Shown: one piece after another, positions 16,940 through 25,722 of the stretch | How the letters are laid out: each line of letters begins with the position of its first letter | Numbering within the stretch: the first letter of the stretch is position 1 | Assembly (NCBI RefSeq): GCF_900176205.1 | Contig: NZ_LT859959.1 | Coordinates: forward strand, 4,795,001 to 4,859,000 | Origin: Bradyrhizobium sp. ORS 285 | GTDB lineage: Bacteria; Pseudomonadota; Alphaproteobacteria; Rhizobiales; Xanthobacteraceae | Direction: 5' to 3' | Length of the DNA: 64,000 bases | The notes under the pieces: generated by a model | Told to the model about the DNA's origin: nothing | Seen by the model: only the letters and a program-made list of their open reading frames with translations | Database searches by the model: none | Position numbers and translations under genes: made by a program

Positions 16940-17848
16940 ATGGGGCGGGTCGTCGTTGCCGGCAGCATCAACATGGATGTGGTGGCCACCGCCGAGCGCC
17001 ATCCCCGCGTCGGCGAAACCGTCGCGGGGCAATCGGTGATGTATTTTCCTGGCGGCAAAGGCGCCAACCAGGCGGTGTCATCCGCGAAGCTCGGCGCGCC
17101 GACCGTGATGATCGGCCGTCTCGGCCGCGATGCGTTCGGCGAGCAGTTGCGCGTATTCCTTGCCGATCAGGGCATCGATCTCGCGGCGGTGAAGGACAGC
17201 GCGAGCGCATCGACGGGCACGGCGATCATCACGCTGGCGAATGCCGACAACACGATCGTGGTGATCCCAGGCACCAACGCCGAAGTCAGTGCTGATGACA
17301 TCGGGGCCGTGAGTTTGGCGGAAGGCGACGTGGCGGTGAGCCAATTCGAGATCCCGCAAGCGAGCATCGCCGCGTTTTTCCAGCGCGCGAAAGCCGCCGG
17401 CGCGACGACGATCCTCAACCCTGCTCCCGCCAGCACCTTCGCTCAGGGACTGTTCGCTCTGGTCGACGTCCTCGTGCTCAACGAAACCGAATTGGGCTTC
17501 TTGTCCGGCGTCGAACTCGGCGACACGCCAACGCCGCAGCAGGTCGTCGATGCCGTTGGGGCGCTCGATCCGCGCACGGACCAGACGATCTGCGTCACGC
17601 TCGGCGCACGCGGCGCGATCGCTGTTCGTGGCGGCGACGCGAAGCTTGTCGAGGGCCGCGCGGTGAAAGCGGTGGATACCACAGGCGCCGGCGACTGCTT
17701 CGTCGGCGCGCTGGCCGCGCGGCTGTCTCAGAGCGCAGCGATCGCTGATGCCATCGCCTACGCCAACGTTGCGGCGTCCATCTCCGTGCAGCGGATGGGT
17801 GCCGGCCCATCGATGCCGACAGCAGAGGAGGTGCGCGCGCTGCTCTAG
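16940..17848 (+). CDS. rbsK: Ribokinase
   Basis: A 302-residue PfkB-family kinase closer to ribokinase than its neighbour. Blocks 'VVAGSINMDVV', 'FPGGKGANQA', 'NPAPA', 'NETE' and 'VDTTGAGDCFVGALAARL' are all ribokinase hallmarks. It phosphorylates D-ribose to ribose 5-phosphate. The start is the ATG at 16940, preceded by GGGGAGAGAG; an in-frame start at 16925 would lack a good binding site. It follows the first kinase in the same transcript. Its stop overlaps the stop of the convergent flavoprotein gene by 4 bp. Confidence 0.88.
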   Translation: MGRVVVAGSINMDVVATAERHPRVGETVAGQSVMYFPGGKGANQAVSSAKLGAPTVMIGRLGRDAFGEQLRVFLADQGIDLAAVKDSASASTGTAIITLANADNTIVVIPGTNAEVSADDIGAVSLAEGDVAVSQFEIPQASIAAFFQRAKAAGATTILNPAPASTFAQGLFALVDVLVLNETELGFLSGVELGDTPTPQQVVDAVGALDPRTDQTICVTLGARGAIAVRGGDAKLVEGRAVKAVDTTGAGDCFVGALAARLSQSAAIADAIAYANVAASISVQRMGAGPSMPTAEEVRALL

Positions 17849-19080
17849 ACGAGAGCGCTCTTCAGGTCGAAGCTCACATCAGCAGCCTTGGCCGCATCGA
17901 TCGTGCCGCCCGCAGCCAAGAGCTTGCGGCCGAACATGTGGTCACCGGCCTTGTTGACGGACTCGATGCCGACCAGCCGGCCTTCCTTGTAGCAGAATGC
18001 GGAGAATGCCTTTTGCGCCGGATCCCCGCGCAGCACGACCTGATCATAGCCCGTGGTGAGCCCCGCGATTTGGAGCTTGTCATTGGCCTGGTCGCTCCAG
18101 AACCATGGCTGCCCGTCGTACGGCTTGACGTCGCCCGTCAACCGCGCGGCGACGCAGCGGGCCTGGTCCGTGGCGTTCTGCACCGACTCGAGTCGCAAGG
18201 TCCCGCCGAAGCGCGGACTGGCGAACAGCGCGCAGTCACCGATTGCGGAGATGTGCGGATCGTGGGTGAGGAGATATTCGTCGACCACGATGCCAGAGGC
18301 GACCTGCAGACCCGCCTCCGCCGCGAGCTCGACGTTGGGCAGCACACCGACGCCGACCACGACGAGATCGGCCAGGATGTGCCGGCCGTCGCTCAGGCTG
18401 ACACCGGTCACCTTGTTGCCGTCGGCCTCGATGCTGGTGGACTGCACCCCGAGATGGATGCGCACGCCGGCATCGGCATGCTGCTTCTGGAAGTAGTCGG
18501 AGATTTCCGCCGTCACCGCCCGCGCCATCACCCGCGCCCCGAGCTCGAGCACATCGACCTCGAGGCCCTTGATGCGCGCGGTCGCCGCGAATTCCAAGCC
18601 GATGAAGCCGGCGCCGATCACGACGACGCGCTTGGCGTCACCGAGCAGCCCGCGCAAGGCTTCGCTGTCGTCGAGGATGCGGAGATAACGCACGGCCGGA
18701 AGATTGGCGTTGGGAATATCGAGCAGGCGGTTGCGCGCGCCGGTCGCGAACACGAGGTGGCCGTAGTCGAGCGTCTTGCCCGAGGCAAGCAGCACCTTGC
18801 GCTGCTCGCGGTGGACCACGACAACTCGATCGTAGACGAGGTCGATGGTCTGGTCGGCATAAAACTTCTGCGGCCGGAACATCAGCGTCTCGGGACCGCC
18901 GGTGCCCTTGAGATACGCCTTCGACAGCGGCGGGCGCTGGTACGGCAGATGCGGCTCGTCGTTGATCAGGTGGATGGGATCGGCAAAGCCTGCCTGACGC
19001 AGCGAGGTCGCGAGCTGAAAGCCCGCATGCCCCGCGCCTACGATCACCACCGGTCCCTTCGTCACTGCGTCCTGCCCCAT
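17845..19080 (-). CDS. FAD-dependent NAD(P)H:ferredoxin/rubredoxin reductase
   Basis: A 411-residue flavoprotein. The FAD-binding motif 'VIVGAGHAGFQLATSL' is at the N-terminus and the NAD(P)H motif 'VVVIGAGFIGLEFAATAR' follows at about 150. 'ISAIGDCALF' is the second FAD contact. The architecture matches putidaredoxin, rubredoxin and biphenyl-dioxygenase ferredoxin reductases, which pass electrons from NAD(P)H to a small iron-sulfur partner. It could serve the P450 encoded about 9 kb away, but there is no direct evidence. The ATG at 19080 is preferred over an upstream TTG. It is convergent with rbsK and divergent from the enoyl-CoA hydratase. Confidence 0.88.
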   Translation of the reverse strand: MGQDAVTKGPVVIVGAGHAGFQLATSLRQAGFADPIHLINDEPHLPYQRPPLSKAYLKGTGGPETLMFRPQKFYADQTIDLVYDRVVVVHREQRKVLLASGKTLDYGHLVFATGARNRLLDIPNANLPAVRYLRILDDSEALRGLLGDAKRVVVIGAGFIGLEFAATARIKGLEVDVLELGARVMARAVTAEISDYFQKQHADAGVRIHLGVQSTSIEADGNKVTGVSLSDGRHILADLVVVGVGVLPNVELAAEAGLQVASGIVVDEYLLTHDPHISAIGDCALFASPRFGGTLRLESVQNATDQARCVAARLTGDVKPYDGQPWFWSDQANDKLQIAGLTTGYDQVVLRGDPAQKAFSAFCYKEGRLVGIESVNKAGDHMFGRKLLAAGGTIDAAKAADVSFDLKSALV

Positions 19081-19230
19081 TTGATCCGTATCCCGTGTTT
19101 GCAAGCCTTGCCTGCTGCGGGTTTACCTCCCGTCGCGCCAGCGGAACCGCCTTGTCGCAGACTTCCCCGCCATTGTCACCGGGCCGCTATGCGCTCAAAA
19201 TGCGGCAACAACCATACGAGGGAGGACTGA

Positions 19231-20016
19231 ATGTCGGACGCAGCCGCGGAACCCGCTCGCCTGAGCATTGACGGCCCGATCGCAATGATCACCCTCGACC
19301 GCCCGGCAGCGTTCAACGCCATCAACCTCGCCATTGCCAAGCGCCTGGAGCAGCTCGCGGCGCAGGTCGAGGCTGATCCGGCACTCCGGGTGCTGGTGAT
19401 CAAGGGCGAGGGCCGCGCCTTCTGTGCCGGCGGCGACCTGCAGACGATCGGCGCCGCGGCCGAGGCCGACACAATCACGCCGGTCGTGAGCGAGCTGCTG
19501 CATCACTACCACGCCTTCATCGCCAGCCTGCGCCGCATGCCGAAGATCGTGCTGGCGAGCGTGCATGGCTCGGCAGCCGGTGCCGGGATGTCGCTCGCAT
19601 TCGCCGCCGACCTCTGCATCGCCGCCGAGGAAGCGCGCTTCACGCCCGCCTATGCCAAGCTCAGCGTCTCGCCCGACGGCGGCGGCACGGTGGGCGTCGT
19701 CGCCACCGCCGGTGTCCGACGCGCGCTGCAGATCTTCCTGGCCGAGGACAGCTTTACGGCTGCTCAAGCCTATGAATGGGGCCTTGTCGCGAAGGTCGTG
19801 CCAGCGTCCGAACTCGCTGCCGCGACTGAGGCGCTGGCGCAACGGCTGGCACAGAACATGCCGGCCGGGATCGCGGCGACGAAGGCGCTGATCCATCGCG
19901 CACCAAGCAGTTCGGTCGAGGACCAGCTCGCCGCCGAGCGCGATGCGATCATCAACTGCATGCATACCGATGGATTCCGCGCCGCCGTGAAGCGGTTCAC
20001 CAGCAAGGGAAAATAG
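19231..20016 (+). CDS. Enoyl-CoA hydratase/isomerase family protein
   Basis: A 261-residue crotonase-fold enzyme. 'VIKGEGRAFCAGGDLQTI' forms the first half of the oxyanion hole and 'VHGSAAGAGMSLAFAADLCIAAEEARF' the second. The residue usually acting as glutamate in hydratases falls in 'KLSVSPDGGGT' and is an aspartate here, as in many isomerase-like members, so the exact reaction (hydration, isomerisation or C-C cleavage) is open. GAGGGAGGA 6 bp before the ATG is a strong ribosome binding site. It stands alone, divergent from the ferredoxin reductase and convergent with the dehydratase gene. Confidence 0.88.
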   Translation: MSDAAAEPARLSIDGPIAMITLDRPAAFNAINLAIAKRLEQLAAQVEADPALRVLVIKGEGRAFCAGGDLQTIGAAAEADTITPVVSELLHHYHAFIASLRRMPKIVLASVHGSAAGAGMSLAFAADLCIAAEEARFTPAYAKLSVSPDGGGTVGVVATAGVRRALQIFLAEDSFTAAQAYEWGLVAKVVPASELAAATEALAQRLAQNMPAGIAATKALIHRAPSSSVEDQLAAERDAIINCMHTDGFRAAVKRFTSKGK

Positions 20017-20024
20017 GACTGCGC

Positions 20025-21731
20025 TCAACCCTTTCCCTTCCTGCGCATGAAATCGAAATCGCAGCCGTCATCGGCCTGCAGGATCGTTTCATGAAACAGA
20101 TGCGCATAGCCGCGCTCGGCCCAGTCAGGCATCGCCGCCGGCTTCAGCTCAGCGCGTCGCCGCTGAAGTTCTGTGTCTTCGACCAGCAGGTCGATGCTGC
20201 GTTTGGCGACATCGAGGCGGATCATATCGCCGGTCCGCACCAGCGCCAGCGGCCCGCCGACGGCGGACTCCGGCGTGATGTGCAGCACGATGGTGCCGAA
20301 CGCCGTGCCGCTCATCCGCGCATCGGAGATCCGCACCATGTCCTTTGTGCCGCCGCGCGCGAGCTTTTTCGGGATCGGCAAATAGCCCGCCTCCGGCATC
20401 CCCGGTGCGCCCTTCGGCCCGGCATTGCGCAGCACGAGCACGTCGTCGGCCGAGACGTCGAGATCGGGATCATCGACCCGCAGCGTCATGTCCTCGACCG
20501 ACTCGAACACGACGGCGCGCCCGGTGTGCTGGAGCAGCTTCGGGCTCGCCGCCGAGTGCTTGATCACGGCGCCTCGCGGCGCGAGATTGCCGCGCAGCAC
20601 TGCGAGGCCGCCCTCCGGCTTGATCGCGTCATCGCGCGAGCGGATCACATCCTGGCCGGGCACGTCCTCGGCGGCAGCAACGATGTCGCGGAACGACTGA
20701 CCGGTGATCGAGCGGCAATCGAGATCGATGAGATCGCCGAGCTGCTTCATCAGCTTCGGCACGCCCCCGGCGTGGTGGAAGTGCTCCATGTAGTGATCGC
20801 CGGACGGCTTGAGATCGACCAGGACCGGCACTTCGCGGCCGATCCGGTCGAACGCGTCGAGATCGATTGTGTGCGGCGTTCGACCGGCGATCGCGGTGAG
20901 ATGCACGAGACCGTTGGTCGAGCCGCCGATCGCCTGCAGCACCACCTGCGCGTTCTTGAAGGCAGACGGCGTCAGCAGCTCGCTCGGCTTCGGCCCCTTC
21001 GCCTTGGCCATTTCCGCCGCGACCCTGCCGCTGGCCTCGGCCGAGCGGAAGCGCTCGGCATGCGGCGCCGGGATCGTGGCGCTCATCGGCAAAGACAGGC
21101 CGAGCGCCTCGGTGATACAGGCCATGGTCGAGGCCGTGCCCATCACCATGCAGGTGCCGACCGACGGCGCGAGCCGGCCGTTGACCGCCTCGATCTCGCT
21201 GTCGTCCATCTCGCCGGCGCGATACTTCGCCCACAAACGGCGACAATCGGTGCAGGCGCCGAGCACCTCGCCCTTGTGATGCCCGACGACCATCGGCCCG
21301 ACCGGAATGACGACCGTCGGCAGATCGGCCGACACCGCGGCCATGATCTGCGCCGGCAGCGTCTTGTCGCAGCCGCCGATGACGACCACCGCATCCATCG
21401 GCTGCGCGCGGATCATCTCCTCGGTTTCCATCGCCATCAAATTGCGCAGATACATCGAGGTCGGATGCGCAAAGCTCTCGGCGATCGAGATGGTCGGGAA
21501 CACGAACGGCATCGCGCCGGACAGCATGACGCCGCGCTTCACCGCCTCCAGGATCTGCGGCACGTTGCCGTGGCAGGGATTGTAGTCGCTGTAGGTATTG
21601 GTGATACCGACGATCGGACGATCCAGCGCGTCATCGGTATAGCCGGCCGCCTTGATGAAGGCCTTGCGCAGGAACAGCGAGAAGCCGGCATCGCCGTAAG
21701 CGGTCAGTCCCTTGCGCAAGCCGTCGGTCAT
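20025..21731 (-). CDS. IlvD/Edd-family sugar-acid dehydratase
   Basis: A 568-residue iron-sulfur dehydratase of the dihydroxy-acid/phosphogluconate dehydratase family. Cluster cysteines are seen in 'YNPCHGNVP', 'VIGGCDKTLPA' and 'LGACTDCRR'. The 'ISDARMSGTAFGT' block near the C-terminus is typical of the family. The protein resembles the pentonate/hexonate dehydratase subgroup more than IlvD, judging by length and the neighbours (uronate dehydrogenase, lactonase, aldehyde dehydrogenase). It should remove water from an aldonate or aldarate to give a 2-keto-3-deoxy acid. It lies 81 bp downstream of the uronate dehydrogenase gene on the same strand. The exact sugar acid is inference. Confidence 0.85.
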   Translation of the reverse strand: MTDGLRKGLTAYGDAGFSLFLRKAFIKAAGYTDDALDRPIVGITNTYSDYNPCHGNVPQILEAVKRGVMLSGAMPFVFPTISIAESFAHPTSMYLRNLMAMETEEMIRAQPMDAVVVIGGCDKTLPAQIMAAVSADLPTVVIPVGPMVVGHHKGEVLGACTDCRRLWAKYRAGEMDDSEIEAVNGRLAPSVGTCMVMGTASTMACITEALGLSLPMSATIPAPHAERFRSAEASGRVAAEMAKAKGPKPSELLTPSAFKNAQVVLQAIGGSTNGLVHLTAIAGRTPHTIDLDAFDRIGREVPVLVDLKPSGDHYMEHFHHAGGVPKLMKQLGDLIDLDCRSITGQSFRDIVAAAEDVPGQDVIRSRDDAIKPEGGLAVLRGNLAPRGAVIKHSAASPKLLQHTGRAVVFESVEDMTLRVDDPDLDVSADDVLVLRNAGPKGAPGMPEAGYLPIPKKLARGGTKDMVRISDARMSGTAFGTIVLHITPESAVGGPLALVRTGDMIRLDVAKRSIDLLVEDTELQRRRAELKPAAMPDWAERGYAHLFHETILQADDGCDFDFMRRKGKG

Positions 21732-21769
21732 GTCAGTCTCTTCGTTTCTGTTTCTTGTTATCTGTCGTC

Positions 21770-21802
21770 GTCATTCCGAGGCGCGGCTGCGCCCCGGAAT
21801 GA
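21770..21802. repeat. Short REP-like hairpin
   Basis: CATTCCGAGGCGCG and its near complement CGCCCCGGAATG surround a short GCTG loop in the gap between the uronate dehydrogenase and dehydratase genes. It could dampen or stabilise the downstream or upstream part of their shared transcript. Confidence 0.6.
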
Positions 21803-21812
21803 GCAGGTCGTC

Positions 21813-22631
21813 TCAACCCCAGTCGATGATCCGGCTGATGTCGCCATCGAACTCCGTGGTGCAGAACGCGCCACCCTGGAAATAGTCCCCGATCGGATCG
21901 GCGGGCAGCTTGGCCTGCTCGGCAAGAGCGTGCTCGCGGAAATCCTCGGCGCGGCCGGTCGGACGATAGCCGAGATCATAGGCGCGCTGATTGTCCCACC
22001 AGGCGCGCTCGTTCAGCGACGCTCCGTAGAGCACCTCGAAATGGATGTCCGGATGCTCCAGGCCGATACGACAGAGCTGGACGAGATCCTCCGGCTTCAG
22101 CCAGATCGACAGCCGGCGCTTGTCGAGCGGCTTCTCGCCGAAATTGCCGATGCGCAGACACGTCACCTTCAGCCCATGCTTGTCGGCATAGAGCGAGCCC
22201 ACCGCCTCGCCGAACACCTTGCTGACGCCGTAGCGGCCGTCGGGACGCGGCTGCACGTCATTGTCGATCTTGCGGTGGCGCGGATAGAAGCCGACGGCAT
22301 GGTTCGACGACGCGAACACGACGCGCTTCACACCCTTGCGGCGCGCCGCCTCGAACAGGTTGTAGCCGCCGATGATATTGGCCTGCAGAATGTCGTTCCA
22401 CGGACCCTCGACCGAATAGCCGCCGAAATGGATGATGCCGTCGACGCCTTCGCACAGCGCCTCGACCTGGGCGAGGTCGGCAAGATCGGCCGCCTTAAAG
22501 GTCTCCTGGCTGGAGAGATCGGCGGGCGCGCGGAGGTCGCTGAGCAGAAGGTCCGGATAGATCGGCGGCAGCAGCTTCCGCAAGGAAGAGCCGATTCCAC
22601 CACTCGCACCGGTCATCAAGATACGTGGCAT
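21813..22631 (-). CDS. Uronate dehydrogenase-like NAD-dependent epimerase/dehydratase family protein
   Basis: A 272-residue extended short-chain dehydrogenase. The NAD motif GASGGIG is at residues 8-14, the catalytic Tyr-x-x-x-Lys is Y134/K138 in 'RYGVSKVFGEA', and 'GIIHFGGYSVEGPW', 'RVVFASSNHAVGFYPR' and 'SLYADKHGL' match uronate dehydrogenases as I know them. That enzyme oxidises galacturonate or glucuronate to the aldarolactone with NAD. The ATG at 22631 has GAGGGATGAA just upstream and puts the Rossmann motif at the N-terminus. It is divergent from an SMP-30 lactonase gene, which would open the lactone, and upstream of a sugar-acid dehydratase. Confidence 0.82.
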   Translation of the reverse strand: MPRILMTGASGGIGSSLRKLLPPIYPDLLLSDLRAPADLSSQETFKAADLADLAQVEALCEGVDGIIHFGGYSVEGPWNDILQANIIGGYNLFEAARRKGVKRVVFASSNHAVGFYPRHRKIDNDVQPRPDGRYGVSKVFGEAVGSLYADKHGLKVTCLRIGNFGEKPLDKRRLSIWLKPEDLVQLCRIGLEHPDIHFEVLYGASLNERAWWDNQRAYDLGYRPTGRAEDFREHALAEQAKLPADPIGDYFQGGAFCTTEFDGDISRIIDWG

Positions 22632-22720
22632 TTCATCCCTCGTGTTGGGTCCGCAGGTTTGCGATCGTGACAAGCCGATGATAGCAGAGATCGCCAGGGC
22701 ACAATAACGGGACCAGCCAA

Positions 22721-23689
22721 ATGTCCGACGGAAACGCTCACACGCAGGGCTGGCGCCCTGCCACTTTCTATCCTGATCCGGCGATCCAGGCGCTGGATCC
22801 GCGCTTCGAGAAATACTGGCTCAAGCTGTCCGCCGTGGAACGCCTGGCGACGGGCCTGCGCTGGGCCGAGGGGCCGGTGTGGTTCGGCGACGGGCGCTAT
22901 CTGCTCTGCAGCGACATTCCCAACCAGCGCATCCTGAAATGGGAAGAGGAAACCGGCGCGGTGTCGGTGTTCCGCAAGCCCTCCAATTTCGCCAATGGCA
23001 ACACCAGGGATCGGCAGGGCCGGCTCGTCAGCTGCGAGCATGGCGGCCGCCGCGTCACCCGCACCGAATATGACGGCTCCATCACGGTGCTGATGGACGC
23101 GTTCGACGGCAAGCGGCTGAATTCGCCGAACGACGTCGTCGTCAAATCCGACGGTTCGATCTGGTTCACCGATCCAACCTTCGGCCTGCTCGGCAATTAC
23201 GAGGGCTACAAGGCCGAGCCGGAGATCGACACCCACGTGTACCGGATCGACGGCGCCAGCGGCCAGGCGAGCATCGTCGCGGACGGCGTGCTGGGGCCGA
23301 ACGGGCTGTGCTTCTCGCCCGATGAATCCATCCTCTACATCGTCGAATCTCGCGGCGTGCCGACGCGCAAGATCCTCGCTTATGACGTCTCTGCCGATGG
23401 GACCAAGCTCACCAACAAGCGCGTCCACATCGATGCCGGTCCGGGCACGCCGGACGGCATGCGCTGCGACGTCGACGGCAATCTCTGGTGCGGCTGGGGC
23501 ATGGGCTCGCCCGAGCTCGACGGCGTCATGGTGTTCGCACCCGACGGCGCGCCGATCGGACGTATCGCCCTGCCCGAGCGCTGCGCCAATGTCTGTTTCG
23601 GCGGCCTCAAGCGCAACCGCCTGTTCATGGCCGCCAGCCAGTCGATCTACGCGCTCTACGTGAATACGCAGGGCGCGCTGGGCGGTTGA
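22721..23689 (+). CDS. SMP-30/gluconolactonase/LRE family lactonase
   Basis: A 322-residue six-bladed beta-propeller. The blocks 'GLRWAEGPVWFGDGRYLLCSDIPNQRILKW', 'NSPNDVVVKSDGSIWFTDPTFGL', 'GPNGLCFSPDESILYIVES' and 'PDGMRCDVDGNLWCGW' carry the metal-binding Glu, Asn and Asp residues of SMP-30/gluconolactonases. It should hydrolyse a sugar-acid lactone to the free acid. It is divergent from the uronate dehydrogenase gene with 89 bp between starts, so the two may share control. No signal peptide is visible, so it is cytoplasmic. Confidence 0.88.
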   Translation: MSDGNAHTQGWRPATFYPDPAIQALDPRFEKYWLKLSAVERLATGLRWAEGPVWFGDGRYLLCSDIPNQRILKWEEETGAVSVFRKPSNFANGNTRDRQGRLVSCEHGGRRVTRTEYDGSITVLMDAFDGKRLNSPNDVVVKSDGSIWFTDPTFGLLGNYEGYKAEPEIDTHVYRIDGASGQASIVADGVLGPNGLCFSPDESILYIVESRGVPTRKILAYDVSADGTKLTNKRVHIDAGPGTPDGMRCDVDGNLWCGWGMGSPELDGVMVFAPDGAPIGRIALPERCANVCFGGLKRNRLFMAASQSIYALYVNTQGALGG

Positions 23690-23700
23690 CATCCCGCTTT

Positions 23701-23788
23701 GTAGGGTGGGCAAAGGCGCGGAGCGCCGTGCCCACCGTTCTTGTTCGTGGCGTAGATCGTGGGCACGCTTCGCTTTGCCCACCCTACG
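23701..23788. repeat. Dispersed palindromic repeat (GTAGGGTGGGCAAAG family)
   Basis: GTAGGGTGGGCAAAG at the left is inverted as CTTTGCCCACCCTAC at the right, with inner GGAGCGCC/GGCACG-type arms. It sits between two convergent genes, where such elements may take part in termination. Only this copy is in the window. Confidence 0.85.
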
Positions 23789-23800
23789 CATCCTCACCGA

Positions 23801-25231
23801 TCAAGCCGCGTTGTAGCCCGCGACGGCCTTGACCTCGAGGTATTCCTCGAGACCGAACCGGCCCCATTCGCGGCCGTTGCCGGACTGCTTGTAGCCGCCG
23901 AACGGCGCGGTGCGGTCGTTCGGGACGCCCTGCAGATTGACGTTGCCGGCGCGGATCTTGCGGCCGATTTCGCGGGCCTTCTCGATCGTCGGCGCGGTGA
24001 CGTAGCCGGCCAGACCATAGGGCGTGTCGTTGGCGATCTTGACCGCCTCGTCCTCGTCCTTGGCGCCGATGATCACCAGCACCGGCCCGAAAATCTCCTC
24101 GCGCGAGATCGTCATCTCGGGCTTGACGTCGGCGAAGATCGTCGGACGCACATAGAAGCCCTTGTTGACGCCCTCGGGCAGGCCCGGACCGCCGGCGACG
24201 AGGGTGGCGCCCTCCTCGATGCCCTTGTTGATGAGCGCCTGGATCTTGTCCCACTGGCCGCGATTGACCACCGGACCGATCGTGGTGCCCTCGCCGCGGG
24301 GATCGCCCGCCCTAGTCTTGTCGGCGACGCCCTTGGCGATCGCAGCCACTTCCTTCATCCGTGCGGCCGGCACGATCATGCGCGACGGCGCGTTGCAGGA
24401 CTGGCCGGAATTGTTGAACATGTGCATGACGCCGCCGGTCACCGCCTTGGTCAGGTCGGAGCCTTCCAGGATCACGTTCGGCGACTTGCCGCCGAGTTCC
24501 TGGCTGACGCGCTTCACGGTCGGCGCGGCGCGCTTGGCGACGTCGATGCCGGCGCGGGTCGAGCCGGTGAACGAGATCATGTCGATGTCGGGGTGCTCGC
24601 TCATGGCGGCGCCGACCTCCGGCCCCAAGCCGTTGATCAGGTTGAACACGCCCTTCGGCACGCCGGCTTCATGCAGAATCTCGGCGAAGATCAGCGCCGA
24701 GGTCGGGGTGAACTCCGACGGCTTGAGGATCATAGTGCAGCCCGCGGCCAGCGCCGGCGCGACCTTGCAGGCGATCTGGTTGAGCGGCCAATTCCACGGC
24801 GTGATCATGCCGACGACGCCGACCGGCTCGCGCACCACCACCGACGACGGCAAGGTCTCCTCGAACTCGTACTTCTTCAGCACGTCGAGCGTCGACATCA
24901 GATGGCCGAGGCCGGCGCCGGCCTGCAGCTTTTCCGCCATCGGCAGCGGCGCGCCCATCTCGTCGGAGACGGCGGCGCCGATCTCCTTCATGCGGCCCTT
25001 GTAGATCGCAATGATCTTCTCGAGCAGCGCAACGCGCTCCTCGCGCGAGGTCTGCGAGAAGGTCTCGAAGGCGCGCTTGGCGGCGGCGACGGCCTTGTCG
25101 ACATCCGCCTTGGAGCCCAGCGCAACCTCATACATCGCCTCTTCGGTCGCAGGATTGACGACCGGGGTGGACTTCTTGACGACCGGATCGACCCAGGCGC
25201 CGTCGATGTAGAATTGCAGGCGATTGACCAT
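23801..25231 (-). CDS. NAD(P)-dependent aldehyde dehydrogenase
   Basis: A 476-residue ALDH-superfamily enzyme. 'ITPWNWPLNQIACKVAPALAAGCTMILKPSE' is the cofactor-binding region, 'QELGGKSPNV' carries the catalytic glutamate and 'NNSGQSCNAPSRM' the catalytic cysteine at about 279. Length is standard. Near a sugar-acid dehydratase it could act as 2-ketoglutarate semialdehyde dehydrogenase, but the family is broad and the gene is separated by a repeat and points the opposite way from the lactonase. It is convergent with the SMP-30 gene. Confidence 0.9.
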   Translation of the reverse strand: MVNRLQFYIDGAWVDPVVKKSTPVVNPATEEAMYEVALGSKADVDKAVAAAKRAFETFSQTSREERVALLEKIIAIYKGRMKEIGAAVSDEMGAPLPMAEKLQAGAGLGHLMSTLDVLKKYEFEETLPSSVVVREPVGVVGMITPWNWPLNQIACKVAPALAAGCTMILKPSEFTPTSALIFAEILHEAGVPKGVFNLINGLGPEVGAAMSEHPDIDMISFTGSTRAGIDVAKRAAPTVKRVSQELGGKSPNVILEGSDLTKAVTGGVMHMFNNSGQSCNAPSRMIVPAARMKEVAAIAKGVADKTRAGDPRGEGTTIGPVVNRGQWDKIQALINKGIEEGATLVAGGPGLPEGVNKGFYVRPTIFADVKPEMTISREEIFGPVLVIIGAKDEDEAVKIANDTPYGLAGYVTAPTIEKAREIGRKIRAGNVNLQGVPNDRTAPFGGYKQSGNGREWGRFGLEEYLEVKAVAGYNAA

Positions 25232-25722
25232 CGGAAAACCTCTTCAGGTGGAAGCATATGGGGGAGCGGCTGCGCGCGGACCGGCATCCTGGCACGCGCG
25301 ATCCGCGGGATGAACCCGCCACATGCGGGGACCGGGGTTGCGTCCCGCGGATATAGGAGCAACGCCGCGACCGGCGCAAGCCGACGGGCCTGCGTTTCGT
25401 CGCCGCTCCATTTTGCGCCGCAGCAAGCGCGGCTCCCCTCTTTTTCCGTCCACCGGCCATCATTCCGGATGGCAGAATTCCCGTCGCCGAAGATTCATTT
25501 CCAAGATGTGAACTGCTTCACATCGCGGCGCGATCGCCCTGGCTAATCTCCTCGTCATAGACATGACGGCATCTCGAAAGGACGCCGGAGACGATTTCAG
25601 AACCGATACTTTCGTCCGTTCTTATTGCGTGACCTTTCAGCACGTAGACATTTGATCCAAGTTGCGACGCCGTCTCCTTCACCCCAGGTGAGGGAGGCGG
25701 CGTCCTCGTTTTCGGCCTGCCC
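25232..25722. other. 491-bp intergenic region; one possible 34-residue peptide
   Basis: No clear gene lies between the aldehyde dehydrogenase and the E1-like dehydrogenase. On the minus strand 25460-25564 could encode a 34-residue basic peptide (MSMTRRLARAIAPRCEAV.., with EFCHPE at the end), but it lacks a good ribosome binding site, so I do not call it a gene. The region close to 25232 should hold the aldehyde dehydrogenase promoter. No strong terminator was found for the E1-like gene. Confidence 0.4.

Noticed and set aside
20091..22670. Long plus-strand frame opposite the dehydratase and uronate dehydrogenase genes
   Set aside because: It mirrors two real genes and its Arg/His/Ala-rich translation resembles no protein family.
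23759..25546. Plus-strand frame of 595 codons opposite the aldehyde dehydrogenase
   Set aside because: Antisense shadow with low-complexity sequence.
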